A DNA stretch of 64,000 bases from JAGVXH01 sp041649755 (GTDB lineage: Archaea > Nanobdellota > Nanobdellia > Pacearchaeales > GW2011-AR1), in NCBI GenBank assembly GCA_041649755.1, contig JBAZMK010000002.1, positions 55,740 through 119,739 of the forward strand, in the 5' to 3' direction. This document shows, one piece after another, positions 8,698 to 17,062 of the stretch. The position numbers and the translations under genes are program-made. Every line of letters begins with the position of its first letter. Position 1 is the first letter of the stretch. Below the pieces are notes generated by a model, which was not told where the DNA came from, made no database searches, and saw only the letters and a program-made list of their open reading frames with translations.

Positions 8698-10416
8698 ATG
8701 AAACTGGCAATAATCCACAAAGAAAAATGCAGACCGACAGCCTGCGGAAAAGAATGTAAAAAATACTGTCCTGTAGAAAAAAAAGAAAGTGATAGCTGTA
8801 TTACCATTGAAAATAAAGCCAAAATTAACGAAAAAACCTGCATTGGTTGCGGAATCTGTCAGAAAAGATGTCCTTTCGGAGCAATAGAAATAATTAACCT
8901 GCCGTCAATAAAAGAAGAAGATTTAATTTACAGATACGAAGAAAACGGCTTCGCCCTCTACGGACTACCAACTCCTAAAGAAGGAAGCGTTCTGGGACTG
9001 CTTGGCAGAAACGGAATAGGGAAGTCAACAGCAATAAAAATTCTATCGGGACAAGAAAAGATAAATTTCGGAAAAGAAACTGACAAAAAAGAAATTTTAG
9101 ACTACTTTCAAGGAAGCGAATTAAGAAACTACTTCGCAGGACTGGAACAAAAAAAAATAAGTTACAAACCACAAAACCTCTCTAAACTCTCTCAAAATGT
9201 CAAGGTGGTTGACCTCCTCAAACAATTCGGAAAAGAGAATAAAATAAGAGAACTCGCAAAAGAACTAAACATTGAAAGAATTTTAGAAAACAAAATGAAC
9301 ACCCTTTCTGGCGGAGAACTTCAAAAAACAGCAATCTTAACTGCGTCATTAAAACCTGCCGACGCCTATTTCTTTGATGAACCACTAGCTTATTTGGATA
9401 TAAATGAAAGAATAAGAGTCTCAGATTTTATAAAAAAGATTTCTGAAGGAAAAACACTAATCGTCGTAGAGCACGACCTTCTAATATTGGATTACCTTAC
9501 TGACTCAATAAATGTCTTTTTCGGCTCACCAGGAGCTTTTGGTCTCGTAAGCGGAGTAAAAACCTCAAAATACGGAATCAATTCTTACCTTCAGGGATTC
9601 TTAAAGGAAGAAAACCTAAGAATACGGGAAAAAGAACTTAACTTTAATTTTACAAAAAATCCCCAAACGAACGGACACAAAATAGCAACGTGGCCTTCAT
9701 TTAATGTGCAATTTAAAGAGGGTTTCAGGCTAAATGTAAAAGAGGGTTCAATTTATCAAAACCAAGTAATAGGAATTTTAGGGAAAAACGGAACTGGAAA
9801 ATCAACTTTCGTAAAAGCACTCATCGGAGAAACTCAAACAGACATCGGAAAAATAAAATTAGACCTCAAGATAAGCTACAAACCCCAGTACCTTTTTACT
9901 GAAAGCGAAGAAACAATTAGAGACATCTGCTTTAAAGAAAAGATAAACAAAAAAATCTCTAGCCTATTCAATTTAGGGGTCTTACAACAAAAAAAATTAA
10001 AAGAACTCTCTGGCGGAGAACTCCAGCGTTTCAGTATTGCACGTTGTCTGACAAAAGATGCGGACGTATATTTCTTAGACGAACCATCTGCCTATCTGGA
10101 TGTTGAAGAAAGGGTATCGTCCGCAAAAGCAATAAAGGAAATAATAAATGAAAAACAAAAAACAGCATTTGTCGTAGACCATGACCTCCTTTTAATCTCT
10201 TACCTTGCAGATTCAATCATCAACTTTGAAGGAGAATCTGGAATAGAAGGAATTTCAAGCGAAGAAAAAAATTTTGAAGAAGGAATTTCCGACCTTTTAA
10301 AATCTCTTGACATCACACTAAGAAAAGATAAAGAAACAGGCAGACCAAGAATAAATAAAAAAAATTCTGTACTTGACAGAGAACAAAAAGAAAAAGAAAA
10401 ATGGGCTGTATTTTAA
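8698..10416 (+). CDS. ABCE1/Rli1 ribosome recycling ATPase
   Basis: This 572-residue soluble ABC protein splits post-termination ribosomes in archaea and eukaryotes. An N-terminal iron-sulfur domain carries eight cysteines, including CRPTACGKEC and CIGCGICQKRCPFG. Two nucleotide-binding domains follow. The first has Walker A GRNGIGKST, signature LSGGELQ and Walker B YFFDEP; the second has GKNGTGKST, LSGGELQ and YFLDEP. The architecture and near-normal length (590-600 is usual) leave little doubt. It is a single gene divergent from dut. Confidence 0.97.
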   Translation: MKLAIIHKEKCRPTACGKECKKYCPVEKKESDSCITIENKAKINEKTCIGCGICQKRCPFGAIEIINLPSIKEEDLIYRYEENGFALYGLPTPKEGSVLGLLGRNGIGKSTAIKILSGQEKINFGKETDKKEILDYFQGSELRNYFAGLEQKKISYKPQNLSKLSQNVKVVDLLKQFGKENKIRELAKELNIERILENKMNTLSGGELQKTAILTASLKPADAYFFDEPLAYLDINERIRVSDFIKKISEGKTLIVVEHDLLILDYLTDSINVFFGSPGAFGLVSGVKTSKYGINSYLQGFLKEENLRIREKELNFNFTKNPQTNGHKIATWPSFNVQFKEGFRLNVKEGSIYQNQVIGILGKNGTGKSTFVKALIGETQTDIGKIKLDLKISYKPQYLFTESEETIRDICFKEKINKKISSLFNLGVLQQKKLKELSGGELQRFSIARCLTKDADVYFLDEPSAYLDVEERVSSAKAIKEIINEKQKTAFVVDHDLLLISYLADSIINFEGESGIEGISSEEKNFEEGISDLLKSLDITLRKDKETGRPRINKKNSVLDREQKEKEKWAVF

Positions 10417-10445
10417 AGAAAAAAATAAAAAAATTTGTTAAAAGT

Positions 10446-10907
10446 TTATTTGCTCCAAGCGGCTATTCCTATGAATACTAACCAAACAATATTCAATACA
10501 GGGATAATTTGGAATATTGCCCACCAACCAGGTCTCTTCACAGCTTCAAAAGTTTTCCACATCCATATTACAAAGAAAACCGCAAAAGCTAAACCTAAAA
10601 TTCCACCCAAAACTGGAATCCAAAAGCCGATTAGTAAAAGAATTGGCCACCAATGCATCTTCGCTGCCTTTGAAGCAATCAATGCAGGACCTACAATGGG
10701 AATCCACGCAAGATTAGGACTTTTCTGCTTATTTCTTCGTGCAATAGCCACAAAAGCTAACGACATATAAATCCAAAGAGCCACACCAATTATGACTACA
10801 AAAACAAGCATACCCATCAAAAAAGCTATAAGACCCCCACCAACGGCACCTCCGACAAAAGCCGAAGAATCAAAAGGAATTGCTGCATCAGCTAATAATT
10901 TAATCAT
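10446..10907 (-). CDS. Multi-pass membrane protein of unknown function
   Basis: The 153-residue protein has about four hydrophobic segments (near residues 22-57, 68-82, 86-118 and 127-151) and short basic loops such as RRNKQKS. Trp-rich turns, including MHWWP and KRPGWWAI, recall small DUF5684-like membrane proteins, but I cannot assign it firmly. A strong GGAGGTG ribosome binding site precedes the ATG by about 6 nt, unlike most genes here. It stands alone between ABCE1 (convergent) and the DNA glycosylase gene. Confidence 0.8.
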   Translation of the reverse strand: MIKLLADAAIPFDSSAFVGGAVGGGLIAFLMGMLVFVVIIGVALWIYMSLAFVAIARRNKQKSPNLAWIPIVGPALIASKAAKMHWWPILLLIGFWIPVLGGILGLAFAVFFVIWMWKTFEAVKRPGWWAIFQIIPVLNIVWLVFIGIAAWSK

Positions 10908-10972
10908 TTAAATCACCTCCTTTCATTCTAAAAATCATTAAAAATAAAGGAATAGGGGATTTATAAAACTTA

Positions 10973-11557
10973 TTAACCTCGTCGGCTAACCCAATCATTA
11001 CCTTTTATATAAAACCTGTAAAGCAAATCTGTTCCTTGAGAAATTCCAACTCTGTTTGTCTTAATAATTTCAAAATTTTCATTTTTTCCTTGCATCAATT
11101 TAAGAGAAGAATTTTTATCTGTCAAATCTACTCCATTAAAACCCTTATCAATTCCAAAAGCAATTGCAAATTTTGAAGGACCATTACAAAGGTTCTTTAT
11201 TTCAGTAATCCCCCTATTTCCTTTCATTATCTCCATACCTTCAACAGGCTCAACAGCACGAATTAAAACTGCCTCACCGATTCCTTTTTTATTTGTAACA
11301 ACATTAAAACAATGATACATCCCGTAAGTAAAATAAACATACGCAACACCTCCTTCCTCAAACATAGGCAAATTCCGAGGAGTCTTACCTTTACTTGCAT
11401 GACACGCAGGGTCGTCCTTCAAATAGGCTTCTGTTTCAACAATTTTACCAACGATTCTTCCTTCCCCAGTTTCTCTAACTATAAACTTACCAAGAAGTTC
11501 CTGAGCCACATTTAAAGTTTCTTTTTCAAAGAAAGACTTCTCTAAAAGTTTCATCAA
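10973..11557 (-). CDS. 3-methyladenine DNA glycosylase (AAG/MPG family)
   Basis: This 194-residue protein belongs to the AAG-type glycosylases that remove alkylated purines and hypoxanthine. Typical blocks are LLGKFIVRE, the catalytic-region VETEAYLKDDPACHA, YVYFTYGMYHCFNVVT, AVLIRAVEP and the NLCNGPSKFAIAFGID loop. The Glu in VETEAY corresponds to the water-activating Glu of human AAG. A second ATG follows the first, so the start is uncertain by one codon. There is no operon partner. Confidence 0.93.
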   Translation of the reverse strand: MMKLLEKSFFEKETLNVAQELLGKFIVRETGEGRIVGKIVETEAYLKDDPACHASKGKTPRNLPMFEEGGVAYVYFTYGMYHCFNVVTNKKGIGEAVLIRAVEPVEGMEIMKGNRGITEIKNLCNGPSKFAIAFGIDKGFNGVDLTDKNSSLKLMQGKNENFEIIKTNRVGISQGTDLLYRFYIKGNDWVSRRG

Positions 11558-11589
11558 ATCAAAGGAAAAATAAAATTAATAAACTTTTA

Positions 11590-11619
11590 CAAAAAAACAA
11601 AGGGTCCAACGAGTGGACC
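11590..11619 (-). terminator. Hairpin plus U-tract terminator of the DUF378 gene
   Basis: On the minus strand, a perfect 6-bp stem GGTCCA/TGGACC with a 5-nt loop is followed by CTTTG and a run of seven T. It starts 12 nt after the stop codon of the DUF378 gene. The form is that of an intrinsic terminator; in archaea the T-tract alone may be enough. Confidence 0.6.
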
Positions 11620-11631
11620 ACCCCAAATAAT

Positions 11632-11826
11632 TTAATTCTTGAAAGCGAAATATATCATCCATAGTGCTGCAATACCCACTAAGGTATAAACAATTGTTGC
11701 AAGAATAGGAATGCTTCCCAACAAAGCACTAACAAGGTCCAAACTGAAAAGACCATACAATCCCCAATTAAGACCGCCAATTATCACTAGGACAAGAGCA
11801 ATCCAGTCAATTACATTCTTTTCCAT
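11632..11826 (-). CDS. DUF378 small membrane protein
   Basis: The 64-residue protein has two hydrophobic segments separated by NWGLYGLFSLDLVSALLG, which with VIIGGLNWGLYG is the hallmark of the DUF378 family. Function is unknown for the family. The ATG at 11826 is chosen because AGGAGGTG lies directly upstream; a GTG two codons earlier overlaps that ribosome binding site. A terminator-like hairpin follows the stop, so it is probably monocistronic. Confidence 0.85.
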   Translation of the reverse strand: MEKNVIDWIALVLVIIGGLNWGLYGLFSLDLVSALLGSIPILATIVYTLVGIAALWMIYFAFKN

Positions 11827-11915
11827 TTTCACCTCCTTTTATTTAATTTTCAAGGCAAAACTACTATATAAATTTATTGAGATAGTTTTATTAATTCTTT
11901 TTCTATCTATCTTTT

Positions 11916-13583
11916 ATGAAAGAAATTATTGCAAAGGAAATTTCAAAGGAGGTGAAAATAAATGAAAAAGAAATTCTGAATTTTATTGAAATCCCCCCTA
12001 ACGAAGAAATGGGAGACTTCGCATTTCCTTGTTTCGGTCTAGCAAAATCACTCAAAAGGAATCCTCTTGAAATTGCAAAAGAACTAACTGAAAAACTAAG
12101 AAAAGAAATCCCTAAAGAAATTTCCAACATTGAACAAAAAGGAGCATACATTAATTTCTTCATAGATAAAAAAATTTTAGTAAAAGAAATCTTCAAAAAA
12201 GCTTCCAGCAATAATTTCGGGGCAAATAAAGAAGGAAAAGGAAAAACGATAGCAATAGATATGTCTGCCCCAAACATAGCCAAGCCATTCGGAATAGGAC
12301 ATCTCCGTTCAACAATTATAGGAAACTCAATTTCAAAAATAGCTAAAATGAACGGATACAAAACAATCAAAATAAACTATTTAGGTGATTGGGGAACTCA
12401 GTTTGGGAAATTAATACTTGGTTACAAAAAATGGGGAGATGAAAAAAAATTAAAAGAAAATCCAATTTCACATCTCAACGAATTATATGTAAAAATAAAT
12501 TCTGACGAAACATTAGAACAACCCGCAAGAGATGAATTCAAAAAACTTGAAGAAGGAGACAAAGAAAACTTAGAACTATGGAAAAAATTCAGAAAATTGT
12601 CCATTGAAGAGTTTGAGAAGATTTACAAAACTCTTGGAGTAAAATTTGATGTAATCTCAGGAGAGAGTTTCTATAATGACAAAATGGAAAAAATTATTGA
12701 TAAACTAAAAGATAAAAAATTAATTCAAAAAGACGACGGTGCCGAAATAGTTAATTTGAAAGAAGAAGGATTAGGTGTAGCCCTGATAAAAAAAAGTGAC
12801 GGAACAAGCCTTTATGTAACAAGAGACTTAGCCGCCGCAATAGACAGAAAAGAGAAATACAATTTTTCAAAATTAATCTATGAAGTCGGACAGGAACAAA
12901 AACTTCATTTCAAACAGCTATTTAAAATATTAGAAAAAATGGGCTATGGCTGGGCAAAAGGCTGTATTCACGTTTCACACGGACTCTACCTTGACAAAGA
13001 CGGAAAAAAATTCGCAACAAGAAAGGGAAAAACAATATTCATGAAAGATATTTTAGAAGAAGTAACAACCAAAGCAAAAGAAAATTTAAAGGAAAAGACT
13101 AATCTTTCTGAGAAAGAAATAGAAAAAAGAGCAGTCAAAGTAGCCTTATCAGCAATTTTTTACGGCGACCTAAAAAACTCCCCAAATAATAACATAATTT
13201 TCGACGCCGACAAATTTCTAAACTTCGAAGGAGACACGGGACCATATCTTCTTTACTCATACGCTCGGGCAAACTCAATACACAAAAAAGTAAAAAACGA
13301 TAAACCCTTCAAAATTCTTGACATAAATAATTATGAAATAAAATTAATGAAAAAAATAAACGACTTCCCTGAAATTGTCAAAAAATCTTTCTCTCAACTT
13401 GCACCAAATTTAATAGCCAATTACTCTTTTGAACTCGCCCAAATATTTAACGAATTTTATCACTCCTGCCCTGTAATCGGAAGCGTTGAAGAAGGTTTCA
13501 GACTAAAACTCACTGAAACATTCAGAATAACTCTTAAAAAAAGCCTCGAATTACTAGGAATTGAAACTTTAGAAGAAATGTAG
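11916..13583 (+). CDS. argS: Arginyl-tRNA synthetase
   Basis: This 555-residue class I synthetase charges tRNA-Arg. The N-terminal additional domain is followed by the HIGH-type motif FGIGHLRST near residue 126, the NYLGDWGTQFGK block, and the KMSKS-region equivalent GKKFATRKGKTI, a common form in ArgRS. The C-terminal helical domain (EIVKKSFSQLAPNLIANYSFELAQIFNEFYH) binds the anticodon. The last base of the stop codon is the first base of the interrupted tRNA-Val gene, so the two are likely co-transcribed. Confidence 0.97.
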   Translation: MKEIIAKEISKEVKINEKEILNFIEIPPNEEMGDFAFPCFGLAKSLKRNPLEIAKELTEKLRKEIPKEISNIEQKGAYINFFIDKKILVKEIFKKASSNNFGANKEGKGKTIAIDMSAPNIAKPFGIGHLRSTIIGNSISKIAKMNGYKTIKINYLGDWGTQFGKLILGYKKWGDEKKLKENPISHLNELYVKINSDETLEQPARDEFKKLEEGDKENLELWKKFRKLSIEEFEKIYKTLGVKFDVISGESFYNDKMEKIIDKLKDKKLIQKDDGAEIVNLKEEGLGVALIKKSDGTSLYVTRDLAAAIDRKEKYNFSKLIYEVGQEQKLHFKQLFKILEKMGYGWAKGCIHVSHGLYLDKDGKKFATRKGKTIFMKDILEEVTTKAKENLKEKTNLSEKEIEKRAVKVALSAIFYGDLKNSPNNNIIFDADKFLNFEGDTGPYLLYSYARANSIHKKVKNDKPFKILDINNYEIKLMKKINDFPEIVKKSFSQLAPNLIANYSFELAQIFNEFYHSCPVIGSVEEGFRLKLTETFRITLKKSLELLGIETLEEM

Positions 13584-13717
13584 GGCTTGTAGTATAACTG
13601 CATTATGCACGGCTGACAGTCGTGAGATGCGGGTTCAACGAACAATTAGGTCTTGCGAATTTTTAACAGATTGAAACTATCCTGAGCAAGACATGATTGT
13701 GAGCACCGGCAAGTCCA
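13583..13717 (+). tRNA. tRNA-Val (GAC) interrupted in the T-loop by about 62 nt; possible intron or pseudogene
   Basis: Acceptor strands GGGCTTG (13583-13589) and CAAGTCC (13710-13716) pair, with one G-U, and the discriminator is A. The anticodon stem CACGG/TCGTG holds the loop CTGACAG, giving GAC. The T-arm starts normally (GCGGGTTCAA), but the T-loop is then broken by about 62 nt containing a 14-bp hairpin before the 3' acceptor strand. The T-stem 3' strand is degenerate, and the D-loop lacks one of the usual G18-G19 pair. It could be a T-loop intron-containing tRNA, a tRNA split by a small element, or a decaying copy. Confidence 0.65.
13643..13704 (+). repeat. Conserved hairpin element inside tRNA-Val (copy 1)
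   Basis: The arms CAATTAGGTCTTGC (13643-13656) and GCAAGACATGATTG (13686-13699) form 14 bp with one G-A mismatch, closing a 29-nt loop. The 20-nt stretch AGCAAGACATGATTGTGAGC (13685-13704) recurs exactly at 53169-53188 after tRNA-Gln, with the same stem, the same loop length and a shared AAACTAT in the loop. The similarity extends left to GGTTC of the T-arm. Confidence 0.85.
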
Positions 13718-13751
13718 TAATTAAAGAAAAATTTACAAAATTTTAAATTCA

Positions 13752-14315
13752 TTAATTTTTTATTCCAAGAACATACAAAGTTTTTTTAAAAGTTTCTTCA
13801 GTAACCTTGGGAAATTTTTTATTAATAATTTGATATATCCCACAAAAATTCCATAACTCGTCAAAATTTCCTTCACTATTTTGAAATTTTTCTTTAAAGT
13901 GAATATTCCAATTAACCTGATTAAAATCTACACACAAACAATAGGGGCTAACATTAAATGTTAAAATCAAAGTTGCATCTTTCCAAAAATCAAGATAATC
14001 TTTCATATGACCCCACTTGAAAGCTACATTGCTCTTTTTCATATCAAAATATTCTTTATAATTCCTATTCTTAACTTCAATAATCCAAGTTTCCTTAGAC
14101 TCCTTATCCATCACAACAAAATCTGGCATTGAAAGTAACCTTCTATTTGTTTCAGGTTTATAATTTGTCTTAATCTGTTTAATAATTTCTTGTTTATGAT
14201 TTTCAATACCAAAATCCATTATTTCATATCCAGATAAATCAAAAAGGGTTCTAACAAAATTCTGCGAAGATCTTTCCTTTGCCTTAGATTCTGCCCAACC
14301 AGACTCATTTTCCAT
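13752..14315 (-). CDS. Putative PD-(D/E)XK-fold nuclease
   Basis: I do not recognise a named family for this 187-residue soluble protein. It contains the spacing of a restriction-endonuclease-like active site: MPDFVVMDKESKETW followed by IIEVKNRNY, i.e. Asp, then Glu-x-Lys, within predicted strands near residues 63-82. A basic N-terminal helix (ESKAKERSSQNFVRTLF) precedes it. It lies on the opposite strand 34 nt beyond the interrupted tRNA-Val, which raises the possibility that it belongs to an inserted segment. DNA cleavage or repair is inferred only from the motif. Confidence 0.6.
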   Translation of the reverse strand: MENESGWAESKAKERSSQNFVRTLFDLSGYEIMDFGIENHKQEIIKQIKTNYKPETNRRLLSMPDFVVMDKESKETWIIEVKNRNYKEYFDMKKSNVAFKWGHMKDYLDFWKDATLILTFNVSPYCLCVDFNQVNWNIHFKEKFQNSEGNFDELWNFCGIYQIINKKFPKVTEETFKKTLYVLGIKN

Positions 14316-14377
14316 AATCTTCTTTAATTAAAATCTTAATAAATGTTTTTAATCTTTCAAAAAATCCCCTTTTAAAT

Positions 14378-15181
14378 CTAAACTTTCTTCATATTTTTCC
14401 AAGCCATCTCAAACAATTGCTCAAGAGCCTGTGCAAAAAACTCAGTGTTTATCCAAATACCCACATCATAAGAAGGATGAACCTCTTCATCACTTAAAAG
14501 CATAAACATTAATTGCTCAGAGTCAACCACCATAAACCGAGCTTTAAGTCCTTCAAGATTTCTCACTTCAGCAACTTTTGAAAAGTCCTTAGCAACTTTC
14601 TTATTGCTCTCGTTTATTGGCGCAGCAATTCTTATTGTAACTCCTCTTTTCTTAGCTTTTTCTAAACTAGGTAAAATTACTTCTAACTTCCTACTTAACC
14701 CATCAGCAGTTGTCACAAGAGTAATTGACTTCTCAGCATCACGAACAAGCATATCAAGATGATTATAAATATTCGGTCTTCCTTTCAAGGCACCAGACAA
14801 GTCAGTAGGTTCTACATACTTAATCCCATCTTTAAAAAGAATATTAAGCTCATCCAGAACATCATTACCTTTTAACTTCTCAAGAGTCTCTGATTTTTCC
14901 CTCGCAGTTACAACCAAATTCTTTTTTACTCTCTCAATTACTTCCTCTGGCTTCAAAGCGACAAACTTTATCGGCTTACCTAACTTCATAATAATAAATC
15001 CCTTCTTTTCAAGAGACTCCAAAATATCATAAGTTCGTGAACGCGGAACATCAGAAATTGAAGAAAGCTCACCTGCCGTGGAAGTTCCCCTCGACAAAAG
15101 TGCTGTCCACACCTTAACCTCATACAAATTAAGGTCAAAAATCTTTCTTAACCTACCCAAAAATTCCTCTTTGACAATCAT
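14378..15181 (-). CDS. TrmB-family transcriptional regulator
   Basis: The 267-residue protein begins with a winged-helix DNA-binding domain (residues about 8-80: NLYEVKVWTALLSRGTSTAG and SDVPRSRTYDILESLEKKG), the standard TrmB N-terminus. After a coiled segment (residues 90-110) comes a phospholipase-D-like regulatory domain (VRDAEKSITLVTTADG to IWINTEFFAQALEQLF). TrmB regulators usually sense sugars, but the ligand here cannot be told. It is separated from its neighbours by about 60 nt on each side, so its target may be distant. Confidence 0.88.
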   Translation of the reverse strand: MIVKEEFLGRLRKIFDLNLYEVKVWTALLSRGTSTAGELSSISDVPRSRTYDILESLEKKGFIIMKLGKPIKFVALKPEEVIERVKKNLVVTAREKSETLEKLKGNDVLDELNILFKDGIKYVEPTDLSGALKGRPNIYNHLDMLVRDAEKSITLVTTADGLSRKLEVILPSLEKAKKRGVTIRIAAPINESNKKVAKDFSKVAEVRNLEGLKARFMVVDSEQLMFMLLSDEEVHPSYDVGIWINTEFFAQALEQLFEMAWKNMKKV

Positions 15182-15241
15182 ATTTCTTACAAGACTAAAG
15201 AGTATTTAAATGTTTTCTTGACAAAACCCCATTAATAAAGA

Positions 15242-15856
15242 TTATTTCTTCAAAACAAGATAAGTAGTTCTATTTTTAGGAACCTCAGGCCAATCGGTCA
15301 CTATCTCTCCCTTAAAACCTTTTTTGCAAAAAATATCCGCAACTTCATTCAATTCTCCTTCGCTTCTAGGATAAAACTGAATTACGCAGACACCCTCTTT
15401 TTTCAAAACAAAATGAATCCCTAAAGCAACCTTCTCTATCCCTTCTTTATCTTTAATCCACTGAAGAGCAGAAACAGAAACCACCCCATCAAACTTCCTT
15501 TTAGGAAAAAATTTCTTAATCTCCTTCATATCACCTAAATAAGATTCAAAACCCTCCTCCTTAGCTTTCTCAACCATTTTAGGAATCAAATCTAAACAAG
15601 CCACCTTATAACCTTCTAAAGTATAAATTTTTGCAGTATATCCTGGACCAGAGCCCAAATCAAGAAGAGAACTTCCTTTTTTCAAACCCAACAACTCCAA
15701 AACACGATAAGCTATTCTCTCTTGAGCCCTTCTCATACCCCCCGAACGAGAATACCTTTCAACTTCATCATCTGTATAATAATCTACCGGACTTTGTAAA
15801 TACTCTTCGGGGCGATCCTTTTTCACAGCCCATCCTTTAAAATTCTTTGTTTTCAT
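15242..15856 (-). CDS. Bud23-like class I SAM methyltransferase
   Basis: The approximately 204-residue protein has RPEEYLQSP and VERYSRSGGMRRAQERIA at its N-terminus, SAM motif I LLDLGSGPGYTA, acidic motif II ACLDLIPKMVEKA, then VSVSALQWI and VIQFYPRSEGEL. This set matches the Bud23/WBSCR22 family, which in eukaryotes makes m7G in small-subunit rRNA. The same role in archaea is inference. The ATG at 15856 lies 1 nt after the upstream stop; a GTG six codons earlier is possible. It is co-directional with the zinc-ribbon gene. Confidence 0.82.
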   Translation of the reverse strand: MKTKNFKGWAVKKDRPEEYLQSPVDYYTDDEVERYSRSGGMRRAQERIAYRVLELLGLKKGSSLLDLGSGPGYTAKIYTLEGYKVACLDLIPKMVEKAKEEGFESYLGDMKEIKKFFPKRKFDGVVSVSALQWIKDKEGIEKVALGIHFVLKKEGVCVIQFYPRSEGELNEVADIFCKKGFKGEIVTDWPEVPKNRTTYLVLKK

Positions 15857-15857
15857 T

Positions 15858-16058
15858 TTAACATTTATTTCCACACTCGGGACAAAACTTTTCCCCGCCT
15901 TCCAAAACCCAATTGCACTTCTGACACCTTTTTACCTCTTTCTTTTTCTCAATAATCGCCTCATAACCTTCCCTGCCAGAAAGAATCTTTCCCAAAATAC
16001 TTGCAACCTCTTTTTGCCCCTCGCCTTCCTGATACTTAGTCAAATCAAACCCATCCAT
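15858..16058 (-). CDS. Small C-terminal zinc-ribbon protein
   Basis: The 66-residue protein has a helical N-terminal half and a C-terminal zinc ribbon formed by CQKCN and CPECGNKC. It overlaps no other gene but ends 1 nt before the Bud23-like methyltransferase, so the two are probably translated from one mRNA. Nucleic acid or protein binding is likely from the zinc ribbon, but no function is recognised. Confidence 0.75.
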   Translation of the reverse strand: MDGFDLTKYQEGEGQKEVASILGKILSGREGYEAIIEKKKEVKRCQKCNWVLEGGEKFCPECGNKC

Positions 16059-16109
16059 AATTGGAAATAATTAAAAGGTTTTATAAAATTATCTTCCATG
16101 AGATTACAT

Positions 16110-16182
16110 GCCTGTGTAACTCAGTTGGTAGAGTATCTGATTCGTAATCAGAAAGTCGTCGGTTCAATCCCGGCCACAGGCT
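16110..16182 (+). tRNA. tRNA-Thr (anticodon CGU)
   Basis: The acceptor GCCTGTG/CACAGGC is fully paired, with discriminator T. The anticodon stem TCTGA/TCAGA encloses TTCGTAA, and the T-arm GTCGG/CCGGC is intact. It lies 14 nt upstream of the thiolase gene in the same direction. No 3'-end duplication follows it. Confidence 0.94.
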
Positions 16183-16196
16183 TTCCCAAACTTAAA

Positions 16197-17009
16197 ATGA
16201 ACATTGAAAAAAAAATCAAAGAGAGTTTAAAAAAATACAATTTATTAAACAAAAATGAAAAAATAGTCGTAGCCTTATCAGGAGGGAAAGACTCAACTTC
16301 AGTTATTTACATATTAAAAAAAGAAGGATACCAAGTTTCAGGACTTCTCATTGACTTAAATTTAGGGGAATGGTCAAAAACCCATAACGAAAAAATGAAA
16401 AAGTTTTGCTCCGAAAACGAAATCCCATTAACAATCGTAGACCTAAAAAAAGAACTAGGACAAGGAATTTGTTTTATTAAAGCCGTCTTAAAAAAACAAA
16501 AAAATCTCTCTGGGTGCACTGTCTGCGGAATTGTAAAAAGATGGATTTTAAATAGATGGGCAAAAAAGCTAAAAGCTGACAAACTTGTAACAGGACACAA
16601 CCTCGACGATGAAGCCCAAAATGTCTTAATGAATTTCCTTAAAGGGAATGTTTACTTAGGAATAAACTCGGGACCTGCAACAGGAGGAAAAGCGATTAAA
16701 GGCTTCGTCCAAAGAGTCAAACCACTCTTCTTCGTCCCAGAATCAGAAATACTAAAATACGCCAAAGATAAAAAATTTGACATACTCTACGACAAATGCC
16801 CTTGCGCGTTTAGAACGTACCGTGTAGAAACAAGGAATTGGATGAAGAGTATAGAGAATAAAGAAAAACTAAAGATAGTCAAGGGATTCCAAAAAATAGT
16901 TCCAAGCCTAAGAAAATCCAGCAAATCAGAAATTAAAATATGTAGAAAATGTGGTGAACCTTCCCGTTCAGAAATTTGCAACGCCTGTAAAATATTTGAA
17001 TGCTTATAA
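16197..17009 (+). CDS. TtuA/Ncs6-like tRNA 2-thiolation enzyme
   Basis: This 270-residue PP-loop ATPase has VALSGGKDST near residue 23, the catalytic-pair region GCTVCG, HNLDDEAQNVLMNF, and the third conserved Cys in KCPCAFRTYR. These match the TtuA/Ncs6 group, which adenylates U34 or U54 in tRNA and transfers sulfur with help from a [4Fe-4S] cluster. A C-terminal zinc motif (CRKCG and CNACK) is present. The usual N-terminal zinc finger of TtuA is missing. The frame is open through the upstream tRNA, but the ATG at 16197 is the first one outside it. The target nucleotide is uncertain. Confidence 0.88.
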   Translation: MNIEKKIKESLKKYNLLNKNEKIVVALSGGKDSTSVIYILKKEGYQVSGLLIDLNLGEWSKTHNEKMKKFCSENEIPLTIVDLKKELGQGICFIKAVLKKQKNLSGCTVCGIVKRWILNRWAKKLKADKLVTGHNLDDEAQNVLMNFLKGNVYLGINSGPATGGKAIKGFVQRVKPLFFVPESEILKYAKDKKFDILYDKCPCAFRTYRVETRNWMKSIENKEKLKIVKGFQKIVPSLRKSSKSEIKICRKCGEPSRSEICNACKIFECL

Positions 17010-17062
17010 AATATACTTTGAAATATAATTATATTTATTAAGAGAATTTATAGGTTAAACTC

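Noticed and set aside
13637..13717. Box C/D guide RNA in the tRNA-Val insert
   Set aside because: ATGATTG and CTGA words occur, but they are not in C/D order or spacing, and CTGA is lost in the tRNA-Gln copy. The long conserved stem is the better signal.
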